This document shows, in pieces, positions 36,601 through 48,600 of a stretch of DNA of 64,000 nucleotides. A program made the translations under genes and the position numbers. Each line of letters starts with the position of its first letter. The first letter of the stretch is position 1. The stretch is from Anas platyrhynchos (Eukaryota; Chordata; Aves; Anseriformes; Anatidae). Under the pieces are notes generated by a model. The model was given only the letters and a program-made list of their open reading frames with translations, was not told where the DNA came from and searched no databases. The stretch spans positions 5,332,001 to 5,396,000 of the forward strand of contig NC_092605.1 in NCBI RefSeq assembly GCF_047663525.1, given 5' to 3'.

Positions 36601-39600
36601 ATTTGGGATGTTCTTTGCAACCTGAATCTCTTGCCTTCTCCTGGAATTTAGGAACGTTTGGACCTTCTGGGTTTCTGTCTTCCCTGGCAGGACACCCCTT
36701 ACTGGCATGTACTCCAGATTTTGCAGAAATACTGAGTTTCAGGCTAGGAATTGAAGCTGGGTGCTGGATTTGGTTGCGTGGGAGGATTTGGGTCACTGTG
36801 TCCTCCATTTTGATCCCCCTCCCTCTGTCCCCCCCCCCCCCCAACTAATGAATTCTAGTTGTTCCATTTCACTTCAACATTATGCTCTAGAAAATACTAC
36901 TTGTTATCTAATACAGAACAATATGTATGTAGGTCAAAGCAGAAAAACCTAAATTGTGCTTCTGCTTTTTTGTAGAAGGTATCTGGTGAATCTTCTCCAA
37001 AAATGGGGTAGCGGGAAGACAAGGGATCTATGACACAATTTTTTTTTCTATAGTAGTTCATCAAAATGAAAATTCACAAGTGGTAAAATGTGGCAAATTA
37101 CTCTGGATTTAAAGGAATTCTTAACGTTTTACATTCTCACAGCAGTACACTGGAAGTGTTTCTGATGGAGTTGTAAATATGGGTTTTGAGGCTCTAATTT
37201 TACCTTGTATACTTATTTAATTCTTTCCCATTATCACGTGCATACAAAATGCTCATCTGCCTTCAGACAGCTGCAGGTGCCATCCTGGAATTCTGACCTG
37301 GGGTTGGAGGGTACACAGAGGAGCAGGCAATAACATTTGGAAAGAAGCCTTTATAAACAGAACAATGTTGAATAAGAAATGAAAGACTGGAGGGAAAAGC
37401 TTACATTCATGAATAACCACAAAGTTTTATGTTAGATATTTTAGCAAATGTTTTTGTATGCACTTTCTTAGCTGTGGTTCTGTCTTAGTATTCATTAACT
37501 GATCCGAGATGTTATGATGTGTTTTTCTTGCCTAAACATTAAGCTGGACCAGGTCATGGAATTTTGCTTCTATTTAATCAAAATCCTTTCACTATAAGTG
37601 GGATTCAGAATTCTGCCTGAAGTTCTTTGGGGAGAATGGAAATAAACTTTGGGGAGAATGGAAATAAACTAAGCATACTTTATTTTACCCTTATCTCATA
37701 TTTATGATGAACAGATTGAGTTTTCATTGGATGGAGGGGTGGCACAAAAGTATCAAATAATGTAAAGTTGACAGTCAAGAAGACTAGTTTTGGTTTGTAT
37801 TAGAGGTAAAAACATGGTCACTGTAATTTCTTCTGTATTAACATAGCTTTATATGCATATATGGCATTAGAGATTTAATGATTTTTATTTTATTTCGTAG
37901 GACAATTATGGGCCCTCATGGAATCAATCGAGCTGTTCACCGCATTTCTTTTTCTGATTGTCAGAATGGATTAGGTAATTAGATTGCACATTCTGTTGAT
38001 TCAGAGTAAACCAGACCTAAAAGCACTTGGTGAGCTTTTCCAGTTCACACTGACATCAGTAGAAGTTTTATTTATCCAAATTTTATGGATTTGACTGTAA
38101 ATCCATTTAGGGCAGTAGATGGAATAAAAATTTCTCGCCTGTTTCTTTTGTTTGTTGTTTAGGAGTTAAAATTATTGGAGGTTACCGGGCACAAACTGCA
38201 GAAGATTATGGGATTTTCATAAAGAGAATTCTACCTGGAGGTGTTGCTGCTGTAGATAGTAAGTAATTTAAAATGTATTTTTGCAAACCTGTTGTAAATA
38301 AAAAGTTCTTTTGAGATGCCATCTTCTCTTGCGCAGATTGATCATTTAAAATAATTACTTCAAAAGTGACAGTTCCTACACTTGAGACTTGCAAAAGGTT
38401 AAAAGTAAAAATAGTTCTAAAAATATATTTTAGAGATGTCTTTATCAAATATAAAACATAAATGTATTCATACATGGCAGCTTACATGCATGTTATCAGC
38501 AACATTCAGCCAAAAGTTCCTTCCAAAACTATGAATTCCAGTGCTGCAAATATTTGTGCTCTAATACAAATAACATTTATTTTCTTTAGCTGTTCTGTGA
38601 TTAGTAACACTGACTGATTGTTATTAGTCTTACCACAGTGGCATAGATAAATCAGGATCAGAAGCTAAGCTGCTGAATGTCATAAGGTTGTTTATGCATT
38701 AGATCACATAAAATTGAAAGAAAACAAAAACTGTTTTATTACCATGATATAATACGTTCACTGCTTTCCTGTTGATTTCATTACAAGGCCGTTTGCTCAC
38801 GGGAGACCTCATTTTGGATGTCAATGGAGAAAACTTAATTGGAGTAACCAATGAAAGGTATGTTTGTACTGTTGACTAGATGTGCATTAGAGCTTGAAAT
38901 GTATGTATTTATTTATTTGTGGCCATATCGACCACTGATTAATGAGCACAACTCCACTAAGGTCACAGGAGTTGAACTGGCAATGAATTTATCCTATAAA
39001 ACTAATTATGCAAAACTATCATAGAAAAGTGAAATGAGTTTAAATGCTTTTGTAATGGCAAAATAAGATAGTTTTGTAATGATGCAGATTATTGAATGTG
39101 TGTGAAAATACCTTTAAAGCATATTAAGCTGTTATGATATTTTATATTAACATGTTGGTTGAATACTGGTGAGAATAAATGGTGCAGCTAACAAGTATCA
39201 TTGTAATGGGACGATTAAGGAGGCATTGCTTAGGAAAAAATGTAGAGTATGTTTTATGGTTCCTGTAGCTGGATCACCAGAGATCAATGTGAAGCCTAGT
39301 TTTTGAGTAAGATGTGGAATAAAAATTCAATGCAAAATTACAGTACATGTTTGTGAGTGAAATCGTGAGCTACGGAAGACATCTGAGCAGTATTCTTTAT
39401 CTGGTGTAGGCTGTAAATCCTGAAGGAGGTCCATGGTCCAGTAGGATGGACCAAGAAGAGATGGGGACAAAAGGGAAGGGAAAGAAAGAACAATCTCAGT
39501 TTATTCCCGTCGTCAGGCACAGACTCACCACAGTCTGTTTTTTGCTCAGTTCTCCAGTGTTTAATTTGGGTTATTCTGCTGACAAACTTTTTTTCTCTGT

Positions 39601-42600
39601 ATCTGGCAGTCAAGATTATTAACTACATTAAGAATTTGTTCATTTTCCCATCATTTTAACATTACCTACTGTGTACTTCTTAAAAGAACCCTGGTATATT
39701 TACTTTATTATTTTTTCCCCTCCTTCTAGGGCCGTTGACATCTTGCGAACAGCTTCAGCATCTAATCACATGTCTCTGCTAGTTGCCAGAGATGAAGAAG
39801 CAAAGTAAGAGAAAAATAAAGTGTTGCGTTAACCTCAAATCTGACAAAATCTAATGCAGTAGCTAAGTCTGAGAAGGCATACGTATGTATATATATTTTT
39901 TTTTTCAGATTAGGATTAGTCACAAAATTGCAGGAGATGTCACAGTTTTTGAATGTTATATTTGATAACAATTCATTTTGTTAGTGTCCTGGGCAGTGAG
40001 GAATGGAATACTCGTTTTAATGAGACTGCTCACATCAATTAAAGTGGTAAGCTCTGGCCAATTTCAGTTCAGTGAAGGGGATTGAAATGTTATGTTCCCA
40101 GCTAATACCCTTAGATTTATTTGCTATGATTACAGTATTTATTAACACACCTCACATGTGAAAATAATAAAAAATGAGGAAATGCATTAGACCTACATTC
40201 CTAAAAAACTGTCATTTAAGCTGGTCTTGCCTTCTGAAAAGGCAAATTTGGTTGTTTCACCTCTGTAGTTTGCTTTTCAGTCTCTAATGAGCTCTGAATT
40301 AGTTTGGATAAGTAGGTTAAACTGTTCGCTGCAGCAGGTAGCCCAAAATACCTCCATTATAAGGACATATCTGCTAAATATCACTTTAATCTTATTGTCT
40401 AAAGTTAAGCATATAAACCAATATTGGCATAGAATCATCGGAAATATTAGGATCTAGGCTTGTATCCCCTTTTGACTTAAATCTCTGCAGCAAATTGCTG
40501 TTACACAACTATATTTGATAATCATGGTGAGAGTAGCTGCTGCTATTTGCCACTGCTAGTGTGTTCCACTTAGAGTAGTCTCTCCATAAAGGAATTTTCT
40601 CCAAATTCCTTTAGTTTTTGTCTGACATAAGGGTTCCATTTCTACCTCCTTATTTTTGTATTTAACAAATTTAAATGCCTCTGTGCTGTAGCCTCTGATC
40701 TCTCCTTTTTTCAGGCTGCCTAGATACATGAGGTCCACTCTTAATCTGCTTTTATCTAAAGCATACTGACCTAGTTCCTCTAAACTCCTTGAATAATTAA
40801 AATCCATCAGTCCTGCTACCATTCTGGTGGTATGCCCAGTGCCCTGCACAGAATGTACCACTCCATACAGACCCTTGCTCAGACAACTCTGAAGTAATTT
40901 TTTGTGACTGTGATAAAAGATTTGATTTACACTGAACTGTGTTTGGGTGTGTTCCCTGGATTTGACATTAGTTCAATAATTTTTCTCTGTCTCTCTCTTT
41001 TTTTTTTTTTTTAATAATACATCCGACAGACTTCAATAATCCTCTGTGGTCATTGGAATTACGTGGGAATTACATCTATTGCAATCAGTTAATTCATGTC
41101 CTCTCTGTCTAATTCTATAATATTAATTTGATGATGCTGCTGGCTTATACCATTCTAGATTTTAATTTATTTTTAAATCTTTTATTACTGAGATAGTCAT
41201 AGCTCAGATTATTAAAAAATATATTTTTTTATATTAGGCTGCATTTAATATTAGATTATTAAGATTATTATTACTTGTTGCTTTTTTAGCACATGTAATA
41301 CAGAATCTTCATCTCTGCTGCTTTTTTGCCATTTATTATTTCTGCAAAGAACTTCTATTTTTGTTATTTTCAACAGTGCAACTGACCTTTTTTCTTTCTG
41401 TCAAAAATGAGAGCAAACTATAACTTTATTGGTTAATTGATAAGTGCCTTTATCTGATTTGATTCATTTAAAAGCTTCAAATACGTATTGGTCTTAAAGG
41501 AAATATAATTATTAATCAAATTTAGATTACTTGTTAAGAGCCTCTAGCTTGAGCTCAGTAGTTGAATTTTCTTGTTCCATCTCAAAACTGGAATGAATGA
41601 ATGAATGAAAGGGAAAACTTGCAGTGTAGCATTGAATTTTACCAAAATACTTGAATGAATTGGCAGTATTTCTAATGAAATCTGTTGTAATGAGATACAA
41701 TAGATTTATATATACATATATATATGTATATAAAACAAATCAAAAAGTTTAAAAAGCAGGGTCAGAATAAGGTTTACTTCTTAATCATTTCCAATTAGGA
41801 TAAACTGCTCTGGTTAAAAACAACACAAAAATTATCACAGTTCATGTTTCAAAGTAGCTCTTCCCAGAAGAAAAGAAGGGAGATCAGCTTGTTACTGTGG
41901 CTTCACTTGCTTTCCTACTGCACAAAGTATAGCAAAAAGCAAGACAGGATAGCAAAGAAAGCAAGACTGCCTTTGGAGTGAAGATAACAGGCAACAGAGA
42001 ATGTGCCTGCCTAAATCCTGTGGATCAAGTCTGAATTTATATTTTTGTGTAGGAAAGAAAAAGATAAGTTCTAAAGCTTTACACAGAAAGATGAATCAGA
42101 ACTTTCTTTTCACCATTCACCATGAGGTTGAAAGAACAACTACTTACAACTTCTCTTTTCGTAAAGTGAGCATAGCTTTGTGCTTTAGTACAGCAAAAGC
42201 ACTTGATTATGGTCTATCTTCATCTGTATATATTGTGGTAGATTTTTCAAGGCATGTATAAGAAAATTATAGGTAGTAAGCAAATTTGTATTTCAGATGG
42301 ATAACATTTTTTCGCACATGTCTTCCTGTTGGATTGTGACTGGTGTTACTCACAATCCAGTAAACTAGTACTGTAGAACAAGACATTACTGTGAATGAGA
42401 ATTGATAGCTCAAATATTCATGCACAGCTGAAGAATTTGCCCTTTATTTTATCAGTTGGAGCTTTTTAAAAGATTTAATCGTGAAAAAGATAAGCAAAGC
42501 CCAAGCACATAAAATATTTAATATATAATGATATCTACCTCTGATGAAATGGACCACATACTTCTGAGAAAGCTAAGTGGAAGTTAAGAATTTGTATCTG

Positions 42601-45600
42601 TTTTACTTCTTGTATAACTAATGAATATTTCTTTCTGTACTCTTTTTGACTAGGGCTAATGCCACAACCTTGATGGCCGTTCTCTTCTGGGTTCTCATTC
42701 AAACTAATTGAAATAAAAGCATTCTTTAAAGATACCAATATGCTATGGGTATATTATCTGATTCCATCTAATGTAAATAATTTGTTTTGGACCCAAGTAA
42801 TACCACTTGTCTTACTATCTGTAGCTGACTTGAACTACAAGTTTAGAAAGTTTTGAAATCCAGGGTAAAGAGAGGTAATAATTAAGCTTTTCTACCAATA
42901 GTCTGTTGCTATTCCATCTTTATTCTTCTGGATTTTATTACCTTTCTCTTGCTTCTTTCTGAATGCTTTTGTATCTGACAGGGCTTTCCTCTTTCAGTTG
43001 AGGGTGAACTTTACTTTCTGAGGAATTGTAACTGTTCAGCAGAGACACTAGCAGATTTCAAAGGGTGCAGTTAGAACTAATGCCAAGTCCTGACAAAGAG
43101 GAACTTTTTATTTCCCCAGGAAAGAGTTTCTTGACCTGATGGATAAGTATGGCTCTCACAGTGACACCAACTCTGCAAGAAGTTCTCCAACACAGCTATT
43201 AGCTGGTGAGAGATTTCTTCCCATCCTGACATAATCTCTTGTAGGACAATCTTCATGCTTCTGTGGACTAGACTCCTGCACTGAAAACTCTACTTGGGGA
43301 AAGGGTGTACTGGAGCAAGAGAATGTCAGGCTAAGCACGTGTTTACTTAAGACTTTTAACATTTACTTTGTAGTCTAAACATTTAACTTGACTTGTTTGC
43401 GTGTAGGTTTCCCCATCTCTAAAACAAATGTTCTGCCATCTACTTTCAGCAATTTTAATTAATGAGTAGTGTGAACTGTGTTTGGTATTTGTAGATGAAA
43501 GATACCATGAGATTACAAAGTAATAATAAAAAATTGAACTAGAATACCATAAATTCTAATGCTCCTGGAATTGTTGTCTAGTGAGAATGTCTTTATACAG
43601 CATGGTCAATTACTCTTTAGGAAAGACAGTTGTGATTTTTTTTCACCCAGTTTTAAAAAAAATCATCCCTTGCTATAATTTAAAAATTATTCCTGGAACC
43701 CCTGGCTCAATTCTTAACTGCATAGACTTAAACTTTCTTTTGGTTGTCTGATTGCTTATAGTTTTCTGCTTTCTAACATGAAAATAGGCCCATGATTTGA
43801 AACTTTGTGCTTTTTCCCAAATGTGTGTTTTACATCTTTTTTTTTTTCCCCCCGTCCTTTCTATTCTTAAAGGAAAACCTGTAGACAGCCTTTCATCTGG
43901 GGCATCCTCAAGGTCACAGAGTCCTCAATTGCATCCAAAGGATATTATTACCACCATTAGCAGAAATAATTCTGTCCCTGCGCCATCACCAAAGCTTCCA
44001 AAGTAATTCCCAAAGCTAATTGTAACTCTCTTGTGTGAGATGTAGAAAATGTATTTGGCAACTGAGGAAGATTTTGGGTTGAGCACTGAAGTGTTCAAAA
44101 TTATCGTTTTTTAAATCCTGTAATATAATACCATTGATGTTACGAAGTTTGGGGTTTTGCAAGTTATTTTTCTCATTTTATCTCATTTATTCATTGTTTA
44201 TGTGGTAGATCAATCAGGTTGACTGTTGATCTCAGTATCTCATAACAAATTAATGCTTCTGGTTTACATTGTAGGTAGGTCATCCCTTGGGATATAGTAG
44301 AGAAGTTTAGTCTTGCAAAATAATACATTGTTTCCTCTTGTAATTGCCTGAAGTAACACCTGAAGTTGCTGCTTTTGTAATAGAGCAGGCAGGATAGTGC
44401 TTGAACATTAAGATTGTGTCCATTTTATGTGTTGGTTACTGTGGTACATATTAGTGACATCAACAAGATAGACACTATCACTTGTGGGTCTCTAGTGAGT
44501 GTCTAAATTGTGAAGTAACTCTACTTTTCCTTTCTTCTTTCTCTTCCTAGGGATAGTGCATTTCAGATTATCTCTGTTTGCAAGGGAACAAGCCTAGGTT
44601 TGAATATTGTTGGAGGAATTGACAGAAATGAAGGGCCTTTGGTATACGTTCAAGAAATTATTCCTGGTGGTGACTGTCATAAGGTAGATAAAAACGTCTC
44701 CTTGCCACACTGTTCAGTCCCCTGTACTTTTGCCTTCGTTTTATACATACTTTAGTATTATATCCATACATTTGTATCATAGATACTGATTTCATTTGTG
44801 TTTCTTTTGTGTTTCTCCTTGCTTTCTCTGTAGACAGAATTACCTTATTACACCACAGCATGGTTACATGGTAATGAAAATTATTCATGAGTTTGTGTAA
44901 GGTACATGAGGATCTTATTTTCCCAATTTCCAAAGCAGAAAGTAAGAAAGCAATTTTTAAGAGGTTACGTGATACAAACTAATCATCAAGGATGGGACAG
45001 ACACACAGTTTTGCATCTTATTTTTCATAGATCATAGAATCATTTAGGTTGGAAAAGACCTCTAAGATCATCTTGTCCAACCTTTAACCTACCACTGCTA
45101 AATCCACCATTAAACCATACCACTAAACAATGTCACTACATCTACATAGCTTTTGTCACTTGGACATTCAAAAAATCACTTTTCCTTTGTATTTGGTTTA
45201 GCTGAATCCTTGCAGCTGAAAAGTATTGTATAGGGAAATACGAATAATAATTAAAAAAAAATGATAGAGCAGACTAATAAAACATATGAATCATTACTGA
45301 TTACTATTTTCATTTATGACAACTGCAGTATGTAAAACAGGAGGTCTTGTAGATTTGTAAAAAAATGAATAAATAACAGCTGTCTGGTTCAAGTACACAG
45401 AACTGTTTATCCAAGTGTCTTCTTTTCATCCTATGTTATTATGGTTATTCTGATGTGTGGATAAACCAATGTTTGCCATCTGCCAAACGAAGAGTGTACA
45501 ACTTAATTTCACAGCCAAAGAGTTTTGCCCCAAAAACAGTCTTAAACTGTTTGTAACTGAATATTTGTAGATTAAGATTAATCCCAAAAGGCAGAGATTG

Positions 45601-48600
45601 ACAGAAAAAACGTAACTTTTCTGCCAGACTTTTTAATGAATAAATGGTAATAATTCTTCTGTTTTCTGCTGTTTTGTTATAGCTTTTTAAAATGTTTCAA
45701 ACTGTAAATATATATAATTTACAGTCTCTCATGCTTATAATTGATTGAGTGAGACCAAGCCATTAGTATGAAGTACATTTAGCAATATTAATTTCCCCAG
45801 CTTGGTTAGGTGTTTGAGAAACCTAAATATTATGAGGTTTTTAAATCTCTGCCACAAGAGGGCAGCATTGAAATTGATATTTTACAGCAGGCTTTATGCA
45901 AGAGAGGTTCTAGACTAGAGCTTTTCTATGTGATGGAAAATGTAGTAAAGTGCTATCATAGGCTGAAATAACATAACTAAAATTTGATGTATGTGTCGAT
46001 CAAATATGTAAAATTATACCGGTCTTAAAAAGACATTTCGCTTACTTCCTACGAATCTTCCTCTGTACATAGTTTGTTTCATATGGTCAGATTACTTCTA
46101 TGAAATATTTCTTAAAAACTGAAGAACACGGACATATTATGTATAGTTTTGTGTGTATTACATTACACAAATGTCATTACACTGTTACCATAGGTATGGA
46201 CAATGTATAATGTGTAGGTGAACAACAATCATTTTCAGTTAAATTGTTAAGGCTTCTTTAGAATGAGTTAAAAAAAAAAAAAAAAAAAAAAAAAGCTTTA
46301 TATTAGTAAAAAATCTACCCAAGCATATTTAAAGTCTTGTCTTACAGTTTCTAAGGCAGAAATGTGATATGTTACTGTGTTTGGTAGAAAGTTTGCAATG
46401 AATAATTCAACAGAAGCACAAAGTTGACAGTATTATTTCTAAGGTATTTTTGAACGGTGAATTCCTAATAGATGAATCTGTTGTTCTCTTTGAGATGAAC
46501 GTGGATAGCAAGTGCCTGAAAAGTCCCGTGTATAGCCAAGAATGTCTGTTTCTTGAAAAACAAATTAATTCTGCTCTCAGCTGAGTTAATTAGCAAAGAA
46601 ATTTCCTGTAGTCAGATGGGTTGGTACTCCTTGCTGAAAAAATTACTCTCTGTGGTTTCTTCTTTTTTAACAGAAGTATATCCCTGGGTCCAGATTTCTT
46701 GACACAATTTCACTGAGATCCATTCTGTCTGATTAAGCTTTTAAAATGATTGCTGTCATGCAGATTAAATGATTGCAGTAAATTTAGAGAATAGAACATC
46801 TCCTTTAGTTTCTCACTTTATACATACATTAAAAAGAAAAGAAAAAGAGGATATGTTACGTGAGGCCTCAATCGTGTTTTTTATTCAGCCCAGCCAACTA
46901 TGTGGGAATGCAAGTTGATTGAAATGGAATTTTTTACCATCTTGGGAAGGTTCCTACCTTGAGAAAACTGAATTACATTCATAGATATACTTAAGACAAT
47001 TTAGTTTTAGTATTTATTAAATGAAAATCTATACAACCAATTATTTCTACTGAATGAAGTGGTTGTTTTCCACTATTAATTGAAGGATGCATAAGAAGTC
47101 TGGTATCAATGTGAGCTAAACAGTGTAAGCTGCTTTTAGGGTCCTTACGTTTCCTATGTTGTTAAAATCAATGGTAAGTTGTGTCTTTTTATCTTCTTCC
47201 ATCATTTGATCTGCTGTTTATTTCTGGAAAATTGTTAGGCAAAATGTGTAGCCATTCTTGATGTCTCATGTCTTAACAGATGCAGAGTGCATGCTGTGAT
47301 TGTACAGTTCCTCCTGCAGTGTTAGTTGTTAACACAAAATCTGTGGTTTTGTTTTTTTTGTTTGCTATGGGTTAGGATGGACGATTGCAGCCTGGAGATC
47401 AACTAGTATCCATAAACAAAGAGTCAATGATTGGCGTCTCCTATGAAGAAGCAAAAAGTATAATCAACAGAGCAAAGATGAGGTATCTGTTACTACCAAA
47501 CTGCTAATTCCAAAATGGGTTACTATATAATATTAATTATTGCATTAATGTGAAAAGTCTTGTCATGGATGCTTAGAGGAAACACAGGGTATATTTATGT
47601 TTTTGAAATAAACAGTTGAAATACTGTGCCATATAAAAAGACTCAAACCTTTTAGCACTTTAAAATTATGATACATTAATTCCTTTTTGAAATATGTATA
47701 TATATATTTTAAAGCACTGCTTGCTTTTTCTAATAATAGAGAATAGAACATCCTTTTAGAAAAATGGAAAGGAATAATCATGCACAGTGTTTGGGAAAAT
47801 ACAGTTTCTGTTCTTGTTATACATACTCTTATAAACAGAACAGTATACAGTATGCTAAAAGTTTTTTAATTCTAATTTCAGGTTTGAAAGTTTTTGGGAG
47901 ATAGCTTTTATAAGACAAAAAAATATTCCCAGTTATTCAGAGAATCTGCCACGTCCTTCCAGTCTCTTAACATCTTCTGGAACATATGGAGGACAACAAG
48001 CTGCAGTCCTTAGTCCTCTAGCGTCTCCTGATGGGAAGCTTGTTTCAACAGTCACTCCTAATGCTGTGAGTATTCTTATTACTCATTAATATAAACTGAG
48101 GAAATAAGTTGAATAAAATAAAATATTCCTTGTCAAACAGAGTCAAAACGGGATTCTTAATTCTTTTTATGTTCCTACCCAAAATTCTTGCCCACTTTCA
48201 TTTCCTGTCAGAGCTATAAACATTGAAGCAGGCTGCCTAGGGGCCATGCTGTCTTCATCTGTCAAGTTATTCAACCCCATCTAAGCTTTTGATAAGGCCC
48301 CGATCTAAGTTTTGAGTGGCATACCTTCTCACCGTCCCCACCCCCATGCCTTGCATTTTCTGCTAGGGTTGTTTGGATGTGTCCAGCCCTATTTTTCCCC
48401 CTAGACTTCCTTCCTTTCCCTCTCTTTTAGTTTAATGTGTATTTCAAGTCTGGCTTGTGACCTACTTCAGAAAATGGTATTTCATGACTTCTGATTTTCT
48501 TTCATAGATGGAAACTGGAGTCAAAATGGAAGAGCAATCTCCAATTACTTCTGCAGAGAGCAGTCCTACTGATGTGTCAGTTCCTGGTAAATGCTGATTT

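Larger units (their letters stand above)
30667..37900 (+). other. STXBP4 intron 1 of the coding region (7.2 kb)
   Basis: AT-rich intron with a T/G-rich tract at about 32426-32485, a GT microsatellite at 32671, the GC-richer patch and C run at 36590-36842 and a 22-base tandem duplication at 37625. No gene recognised. Confidence 0.7.
44684..47375 (+). other. STXBP4 intron 8 (2.7 kb)
   Basis: It contains the CR1 fragment at 45030 and the A25 run at 46270. The rest is AT-rich and featureless. Confidence 0.75.
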
